A DNA stretch of 64,000 nucleotides from Gillisia marina (lineage in GTDB: Bacteria > Bacteroidota > Bacteroidia > Flavobacteriales > Flavobacteriaceae), in the NCBI RefSeq assembly GCF_000258765.1, contig NZ_AJLT01000054.1, positions 1 to 64,000 of the forward strand, read 5' to 3'. The translations under genes and the position numbers were made by a program. The first letter of the stretch is position 1. Every line of letters begins with the position of its first letter. Below are positions 58,535 through 64,000 of this stretch, in pieces. A model generated the notes under the pieces. The model had not been told where the DNA came from, made no database searches, and saw only the letters and a list, made by a program, of their open reading frames with translations.

Positions 58535-59491
58535 CTATGACTTTAATCCTTTTCTAAAAAATGTTACTAAGGGATTGGTATAAATAAAATATTTCAATCT
58601 TAGGAGTTTTGGGTATTTCAATGCATATTCTAGCCAATCTAATACGCCAAATTGTTTAAACTTCTCCTCTTCACCGAGATATTTAAAATTGATATAAGAA
58701 TTTTTATAAAAATACTCTAAAACAGACATTTTTAATTGATTGCTATAGCCCCATTTTAATAAAGAATTAAACATTAATGCCATATTTCTTTTATAAAGAA
58801 GGCTTGAATATAAATGGAACACATTAGAGTCATGCACACCACGAATACTTAGAGGTCTATCTAAGATTCCGGCTACCAATTTAGCCTTTAAAGACATCTT
58901 TATCCACATATGAGTGTCTTCTGCAACTTTGAGTCTGTTATCAAAACAACCTACCTTTTCAAAAATTTCACGCTTTACAGTTAATCCATCCCCAGAAAAA
59001 TAACCAGCATCTCCTTTTGGAGACATCTTATCAAATAATTCATTTGATTCAATTTGATATTGAATAGTGGTAAGTTTTAATCGCTCCTTTTCATCCTCTG
59101 AGGCATTTCTATAAAAGTGGGCCCCGATTGCATTATAAACTCCATCAATACTACTGTCTTCAGCAAACAATCTTACATCATTCTCGAATCTATTTTCTAA
59201 ATAATAGTCATCTGCATCTAAAAATGCAATAAACGGACTAGTTGCCATTGTAATTCCTAAATTCTTACTTGATGCCCTACCACGGTTTTCGCCATTTGAA
59301 TGCTTGTAAGTTTTAAGTTTAGAATATCCCTTCTCAAGTTTAGCAAGAATTTTCGAGGTATTGTCAGTGCTTCCATCATTTACCACGATCACTTCCGCAA
59401 CTTCTTTTTGAACTAAAGCAGATAAGATTGCCTTTTCAATATATAATTGAGCATTGAAAACCGGAATAATAACAGAAATTTTAAAATTCAT
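58535..59491 (-). CDS. Family 2 glycosyltransferase
   Basis: The 318-residue GT-A enzyme has ISVIIPVFNAQLYIEKAILSA, IVVNDGSTDNTSKIL, RGRASSKNLGITMA, metal site FIAFLDADDYYLENRFEND near residue 92, and KVAEDTHMWIKMSLKA, which contains the acidic catalytic pair. It lies 2 bases before the next GT2 gene. It is the most upstream GT2 of the array. Confidence 0.92.
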   Translation of the reverse strand: MNFKISVIIPVFNAQLYIEKAILSALVQKEVAEVIVVNDGSTDNTSKILAKLEKGYSKLKTYKHSNGENRGRASSKNLGITMATSPFIAFLDADDYYLENRFENDVRLFAEDSSIDGVYNAIGAHFYRNASEDEKERLKLTTIQYQIESNELFDKMSPKGDAGYFSGDGLTVKREIFEKVGCFDNRLKVAEDTHMWIKMSLKAKLVAGILDRPLSIRGVHDSNVFHLYSSLLYKRNMALMFNSLLKWGYSNQLKMSVLEYFYKNSYINFKYLGEEEKFKQFGVLDWLEYALKYPKLLRLKYFIYTNPLVTFFRKGLKS

Positions 59492-59609
59492 AATACCTTT
59501 TCTATTCAGAAATCATCCTTTAAGAATTTTTAATTCAGGGATAGTTTTTACAAATCTATCTATTTCAAATCGTATAGATAATTATAAAATAGCTTGTAAA
59601 ATATAAGGC

Positions 59610-60375
59610 TTATAATTTGTTATCTACTACTATATTAGATTTCTCATTATTATTGCCTTTATAGATAAATATCAGATTATGGTAAAAATGCATGGATACA
59701 ATTTTCTTATCAAAATAGGTTTGCTCATAGTTAGGGATTATAAACTCTTGATTGTTTAAAGAATCTGTAAAGCTCTTAAAAAAATTCATCATGGTTTTGG
59801 GATTGCGTAGATCTTTACTATCACCACCATAATGCTCCCAATAGGAGGTCTGTGTATCTTCTACTACATAAATTCCCCCATCTTTTAATTTGGGAAATAG
59901 TATTTTAAAAGATTCTATAACATGCTCATTCATATGGCTGCCATCATCTATGACAATATCTATTTCACCAATTTCATTACAGACGTCTTCAAGAAAATCT
60001 TTATCAACCTGATTTCCTTTAAAGATCTTAATGTTTTGTTCCTGAAGTGCTGACTTGTCGTGAATATCTATACTGAAGATCTTTGCGAATTGAAAATATT
60101 TTTTCCACATTCTAAGAGATTCTCCACCTTTAAGTGGATTCTTCATGCCTCCAACACCTATTTCGAGTAAATTAATTTTTTTTAACCTAAACTTTTTAAA
60201 GTGAGTTTGATAATGCTCGGTATAAAAATGTTCTCCAACTTTATCTGTACCATAAATAAGACCAAGCTTTGTTAGATTATTTCTGTAAGCATATGCTAGA
60301 ATATCTTTAAACTCTTTTTTTTAATTTATTTCTAATATTAAAAGACAATTTACTTTTGATATATCTAATGATCAT
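59610..60375 (-). CDS. MycE-like SAM-dependent O-methyltransferase, copy 2 (one frameshift)
   Basis: Removing one base from the T8 run at 60315-60322 extends the frame to an ATG at 60375, for 254 residues, restoring the region GEHFYTEHYQTHFKK and the motif I strand INLLEIGVGGM. The rest contains GGESLRMWKKYF, DIVIDDGSHMNEHVIESFK and GGIYVVEDTQTSYW. These are the SAM-binding and metal-site motifs of the macrolide sugar methyltransferase MycE family. It is a close paralogue of 61381-62160, with one glycosyltransferase gene between them. The predicted job is O-methylation of a sugar in the glycan. Confidence 0.88.
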
Positions 60376-60392
60376 TTTAAATTGTTGATTTC

Positions 60393-61334
60393 TTAATTTT
60401 TAATTGCAATCTCATTAAAATCCCTTATAAATACTAAAAACTGATATTTATGGTACGCTTTAGAAATTTTTTTAAATTCATAATAACTATAGTTCTGAAT
60501 ATAAAGTTGCCCTAATTTGAATTTAGCAGATAAGTTATAAGCACCACTCATATTTAATACTTTTTCATATTCTCTTATAAGTTTAAGACGTGCTTCTAAA
60601 TTAAAAAGACTCAATTTCTCTATTATAAGATAAGTAAGAAATTGTTTCTTTGCCATCTCTTTTTCATGAAGATTATCAGTTCTTCCTGAAATATTAAAAG
60701 CGGAATTTCTAACATAAACTGTTGCTTCGTTAACAGAATATATGTTCTTACCTTCTGAAAAATCAAACCAAGCCCTATCGTCACTATACCATGCAAGTGG
60801 ATAAGATTGAAATCCTTTGTTCTTATATACCTCTTTAGAAAAAATATATTCTGATAACGAGCTTCTAGATAAACCTATAAATTTTTTGAAATAAGAGTCT
60901 TGTGCTTTTTCCCAGACTGGATGATTATATATTTTACTAATCAATTTTGAATCTTCGGAAATAAGTTGGGAGGAAAATCTGATGACATTTGTTTTCCCAT
61001 TAAAAAGTTTAAAATGTTTGTAAAAACATTCAACCATATTAGAATCAAGAACATCATCATCACCCAAGATCATTATCCAATCTTCATTATTTATAAGCTC
61101 TATGCATCTTGACCATTGCTGCGTTAGATCTTCTTGCCCAATATTTTGACTAAATTTATGATAAACCTTATCAACATCAACTAAATAATTATTAATCAAT
61201 TTAGTAGGATCATCCGGTGAAGCATCGTTTCCAATATATACATTGAAATTTTTATTTGTTTGATTTGCTAATGATGATAATGTCTCCTCAAAAAAATCAA
61301 TTTTAAAAAAAGGTATTACGATAGCTAGCATCAA
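60393..61334 (-). CDS. Family 2 glycosyltransferase
   Basis: The 313-residue GT-A enzyme has LAIVIPFFKIDFFEETLSSL, VYIGNDASPDDPTKLI in place of the common VDDGS motif, and metal site WIMILGDDDVLDSNMVE near residue 93. YSDDRAWFDFSEGKN lies later. It is sandwiched between two MycE-like methyltransferases, suggesting that it adds the sugar that one of them methylates (inference). A hairpin precedes its start codon. Confidence 0.9.
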   Translation of the reverse strand: MMLAIVIPFFKIDFFEETLSSLANQTNKNFNVYIGNDASPDDPTKLINNYLVDVDKVYHKFSQNIGQEDLTQQWSRCIELINNEDWIMILGDDDVLDSNMVECFYKHFKLFNGKTNVIRFSSQLISEDSKLISKIYNHPVWEKAQDSYFKKFIGLSRSSLSEYIFSKEVYKNKGFQSYPLAWYSDDRAWFDFSEGKNIYSVNEATVYVRNSAFNISGRTDNLHEKEMAKKQFLTYLIIEKLSLFNLEARLKLIREYEKVLNMSGAYNLSAKFKLGQLYIQNYSYYEFKKISKAYHKYQFLVFIRDFNEIAIKN

Positions 61335-61347
61335 TTTTATAAATTAA

Positions 61348-61382
61348 AAGCCCAATAATATTTAAAATTATTAATTGGGCTT
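61348..61382 (-). terminator. Possible attenuator or weak terminator between methyltransferase and glycosyltransferase genes
   Basis: Arms AAGCCCAATAAT and the complementary ATTAATTGGGCTT form a hairpin that begins at the methyltransferase stop codon. On the minus strand it is followed by TTTTAATTT. The T-run is interrupted, so it may only reduce readthrough within the operon. Confidence 0.5.
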
Positions 61383-62160
61383 ATTTATTAAGTATTCTAT
61401 TATTTATTACCATGTTGGATGGTTCATCATTTGAACCTTTATAAATAAAAATTAAATTATGATAGAATTGAATAGATATTATGTTTTGGTCATAATAGGT
61501 GGGTTGATACTCCTCAATAAGCAATTCTTGATAATTTAAACTGTGAACTAATGATTTAAAGAAATTAATTGCTGTATCAGGATTATCTAAATTTTCACTA
61601 TCTCCTCCGTAGTCTGGCCAGTATGAAGTTTGAACATCTTCAACAACATATATCCCTCCATTTTTCAATTTTGGAAATAAAAGTTTAAATGATTCAATAA
61701 TATGCTCATTAATATGACTGCCATCGTCAATTATAATATCTGGGCAGCCAGATGTTTTTAAAACTTTTTCTAAAAAATAATTATCGACTTGGCTTCCTTG
61801 GAATGTTTTAATTCTTTTTTCATCTAATTTCGATTTATCATATATATCAATTCCATAAATTTTACCTTTTTTGAAGAATTCTTTCCACATTCTAAGTGAA
61901 GCACCACCATAATTTATGTTTGAATACCCCCCTATCCCTATCTCTAATAAAATGATTTTTTCATTTCTTAGTGATTCAAAATGGCTTTCATAATGAGGTG
62001 TATAAAAATGCGCTCCCCATTTGTCACACCCATTGGATATTGCAATATCAGTTAGATTTCTATTTTTGATATAATTATATCTAAATAATCTAAGTTTTTG
62101 AAATAGGCTCATGGAAAATTTACGAAAATTTGTATTTAGCATTATTCTATTGATAATCAT
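61381..62160 (-). CDS. MycE-like SAM-dependent O-methyltransferase, copy 1
   Basis: The 259-residue protein has WGAHFYTPHYESHF, motif I IILLEIGIGGYS, GGASLRMWKEFF, IYGIDIYDKSKL, the metal-site motif DIIIDDGSHINEHIIESFK, and GGIYVVEDVQTSYWPDYGG. In MycE-type enzymes the DDGSH acidic residues bind Mg2+ and the enzyme methylates a sugar hydroxyl. It lies directly after the Wzt-like exporter ATPase, and its paralogue lies two genes on. The ATG at 62160 gives a slightly long N-terminus; inner Met codons at residue 7 or 17 are possible. Confidence 0.9.
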   Translation of the reverse strand: MIINRIMLNTNFRKFSMSLFQKLRLFRYNYIKNRNLTDIAISNGCDKWGAHFYTPHYESHFESLRNEKIILLEIGIGGYSNINYGGASLRMWKEFFKKGKIYGIDIYDKSKLDEKRIKTFQGSQVDNYFLEKVLKTSGCPDIIIDDGSHINEHIIESFKLLFPKLKNGGIYVVEDVQTSYWPDYGGDSENLDNPDTAINFFKSLVHSLNYQELLIEEYQPTYYDQNIISIQFYHNLIFIYKGSNDEPSNMVINNRILNK

Positions 62161-62200
62161 ATGACTGAAAAGTTTTTAAAATCTATAAATTATATTTAAT

Positions 62201-63478
62201 TCAATCTAAAATTTTAATATTTGACTGAAAAAACACATCTCCCCAATATTTATTCCAATTAAGCAAATAATCCTTTTCGGAACTTTCGTTATAAATTTCA
62301 AATCCTATGGCTTCATAAGCATGGTCCAATACCTCTATATCTCCACCCTCCAAATTACCCTTTGAAATCGAAAAATGCATGTAATATTCACCTATTGATA
62401 GGTTATGGTTAAAAATAGAAAGTTCTATTTTCAAATTATCTTTATTCATTAAAAATGGTTTAGAGAAGAAAGACCCAATAGCATGATCACTTATATTACA
62501 AATAGTCCCGGTCACTATAACTGATTCAGGAATCCTTTTATTCAGCTTTAAATCAATCTTAAATCTAAGTTCTTCTCGTATTAAATTATGCGTCTGAATA
62601 CTTGAAACTTTCGACAGTTGTATTTCTCTTGAAGTATTAGTACGTCGATGATTATCTGTTATTTTAGTTTCTGTTCTACTTATAATTTTAGAACTAGATA
62701 AATATTCCTCAATTACATGTGCTATGTCGCCAGTAGCTGTAACCATTCCATTTTCTAGAAGAATACCACGATCACACAAACTTTTTACTGCTACCATATT
62801 ATGGCTAACAAATAAAACAGTTCTTCCTTGGGCATGAGATAAATCTTGCATCTTCCCGATTGCCTTCTTCTGAAATTCAGCATCGCCAACCGCTAAAACT
62901 TCATCTATTACTAATATTTCTGGCTCTAAATGGGCTGCCACCGCAAATGCTAATCGTACTGTCATCCCACTGCTGTATCGCTTAACAGGAGTATCTATAT
63001 ACATTTCACAACCAGAAAAATCTATGATCTCATCAAGTTTACTAGTAATTTCAGACTTCGTCATGCCTAAAATTGCTCCATTTAAATAGATATTCTCTCT
63101 TCCAGTTAATTCCGGATGAAAACCTGTACCCACCTCTAGTAAGGAAGCAATTCGTCCTTTTGTCTTTATAATTCCAGTTGAAGGAGCAGTTACTCTGGAA
63201 AGAATTTTTAAGAGGGTGGATTTACCAGCACCATTTTTACCAATAATTCCCAATACCTCTCCTTGATTCACTTCAAAATTAATGTCTTTTAACGCCCACA
63301 CATAATCTTCAGAAGCTTTAAGACTTCTATCGTTAACTCCTCCTATCTTTAAATATGGATCTTCCTTGCCTCTTAGACTATGCCACCATCTATTAAGATC
63401 ATGACTTAAAGTGCCTGTACCTACAGTTCCCAGACGGTATTGCTTTGAAATGTTTTCGGCTTTTAATATAACAGACAT
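62201..63478 (-). CDS. wzt: Polysaccharide ABC exporter ATPase with C-terminal glycan-binding-like domain (Wzt)
   Basis: The 425-residue protein has an ATPase domain with Walker A GKNGAGKSTLLK near residue 80, signature RYSSGMTVRLAFA, and Walker B ILVIDEVLAVGD. The Wzt/TagH-type insert between the first strand and Walker A (HDLNRWWHSLRGKEDPY) is present. Residues of about 285-425 are a beta-sandwich-like Wzt_C domain, which in E. coli O9a and Raoultella recognises the modified end of the finished O-antigen. The membrane partner Wzm is not in the window and should lie upstream, beyond the right edge. The neighbouring methyltransferases could create the cap it reads (inference). Confidence 0.93.
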   Translation of the reverse strand: MSVILKAENISKQYRLGTVGTGTLSHDLNRWWHSLRGKEDPYLKIGGVNDRSLKASEDYVWALKDINFEVNQGEVLGIIGKNGAGKSTLLKILSRVTAPSTGIIKTKGRIASLLEVGTGFHPELTGRENIYLNGAILGMTKSEITSKLDEIIDFSGCEMYIDTPVKRYSSGMTVRLAFAVAAHLEPEILVIDEVLAVGDAEFQKKAIGKMQDLSHAQGRTVLFVSHNMVAVKSLCDRGILLENGMVTATGDIAHVIEEYLSSSKIISRTETKITDNHRRTNTSREIQLSKVSSIQTHNLIREELRFKIDLKLNKRIPESVIVTGTICNISDHAIGSFFSKPFLMNKDNLKIELSIFNHNLSIGEYYMHFSISKGNLEGGDIEVLDHAYEAIGFEIYNESSEKDYLLNWNKYWGDVFFQSNIKILD

Positions 63479-63556
63479 TTAGGATGGATTTAATACTAAT
63501 ATTATAATTAATGTTTGGGATTTTTATAAATAATAACCTGACTTCTGGCAAATATT

Positions 63557-64000
63557 TTATTTAATGTGGACGGAAGTTTTTTTTTCCCAAACAAATGCCT
63601 TCTTCCTGAATGACCTTTTATTAAAACTTGTAGGAAGTAATCTATGAAACCTCTCTAAAGTTCCAAGATTAATAATTTTTACATCTCTAAAATATTTTAA
63701 TCCCAAATTTCTGAAATGAGAACTACTATTGTCTCTCTCTGGATGAGGATCATTAGCTTTCCATAATTTAAAAGCTTTGGCAGAAAATTTTGAAGGTCTT
63801 CCCGGAACAGGAATATGCCATCTAATCTCATCTAAAATTCTACTATTTACGGCAGGTTCAAAAAACCTAGATTCCCCTGTAGGAGCCAATAATTCACATA
63901 TTTTACTGAAGAATTTGCGCTCTATATTATGAGTAAGATGATGTAAAAATGCTTTCCCCACAACGTAGTCAAATTCTTTTTCTTTAAAATCTGCAGTCAA
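63557..64000 (-). CDS. SAM-dependent methyltransferase, C-terminal part (runs off right edge)
   Basis: The frame is open to the window edge, so the N-terminus is missing. The visible 147 residues hold a post-motif-I region, FDYVVGKAFLHHLTH, followed by LLAPTGESRFFEPAVNSRIL, resembling the Methyltransf_11/25-type core, and then a basic tail. The visible first codon (TTG at 64000) is only the edge of the window. It lies 78 bases upstream of wzt and is probably co-transcribed. This would be the third methyltransferase close to wzt. Confidence 0.78.
   Translation of the reverse strand: MTADFKEKEFDYVVGKAFLHHLTHNIERKFFSKICELLAPTGESRFFEPAVNSRILDEIRWHIPVPGRPSKFSAKAFKLWKANDPHPERDNSSSHFRNLGLKYFRDVKIINLGTLERFHRLLPTSFNKRSFRKKAFVWEKKTSVHIK

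Overview
The window looks like a chromosomal segment of a marine-type member of the Flavobacteriaceae (phylum Bacteroidota). The DNA is AT-rich. Several genes are preceded by the Bacteroidota -7 promoter element TAnnTTTG. Shine-Dalgarno sequences are rare, and the housekeeping gene set (leucine dehydrogenase, long NusB, DUF1573 protein, YajC, PUR-alpha-like protein, RecQ, KdsD, TatC, LptB, PssA, Lnt) is typical of the family. No genus can be named from the sequence alone. I saw no tRNA, rRNA, CRISPR array or insertion sequence.

Layout. (1) 1-2625, minus strand: the front part of a large secreted protein (beta-propeller-like region, Fn3 and LamG domains) that runs off the left edge. (2) 2920-8941, minus strand: a small polysaccharide operon led by a NusG/UpxY-type antiterminator, then gmd and fcl (GDP-L-fucose synthesis), an MsbA/PglK-type ABC exporter, and an unfamiliar protein ending in a ParB/sulfiredoxin-like HGNHR domain. 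A 926-base AT-rich gap precedes the antiterminator. (3) 9868-29442: core genes on both strands, covering nusB-DUF1573-yajC, an ABC exporter, a PUR-alpha-like protein, an M14 peptidase, peroxiredoxins, a cyclophilin-FKBP fusion, recQ, kdsD-tatC-CMD, lptB, pssA and lnt. (4) 29595 to the right edge: a 34-kb surface-polysaccharide locus, almost entirely on the minus strand.

The large locus, read in transcription order from right to left, contains: a truncated methyltransferase; a Wzt-type exporter ATPase with a C-terminal glycan-binding-like domain; two paralogous MycE-like methyltransferases with a glycosyltransferase between them; an array of family-2 glycosyltransferases; a WbsX-like protein; wecB; further glycosyltransferases; neuA-neuB-neuC for a nonulosonic (sialic-type) acid with a candidate transferase next to them; more GT2 and GT4 enzymes; a Wzy-like polymerase; and at the far end a WcaJ-like initiating sugar-phosphate transferase. 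The set fits a long, branched, acidic, methylated and possibly fucosylated glycan. UDP-ManNAc (WecB) and a CMP-nonulosonate (NeuABC) are supplied locally, and GDP-fucose by the first operon.

The most striking feature is that fifteen genes are each split by one or two single-base frameshifts, eighteen in all. Seventeen lie in homopolymers of 7-10 bases and every one is repaired by removing one base. Housekeeping genes (yajC, lnt, an M14 peptidase) are affected as well as glycan genes. Systematic homopolymer overcalling in the assembly is the simplest reading; real decay, or rescue by transcriptional slippage, are alternatives. I annotate these as single genes over their full span.
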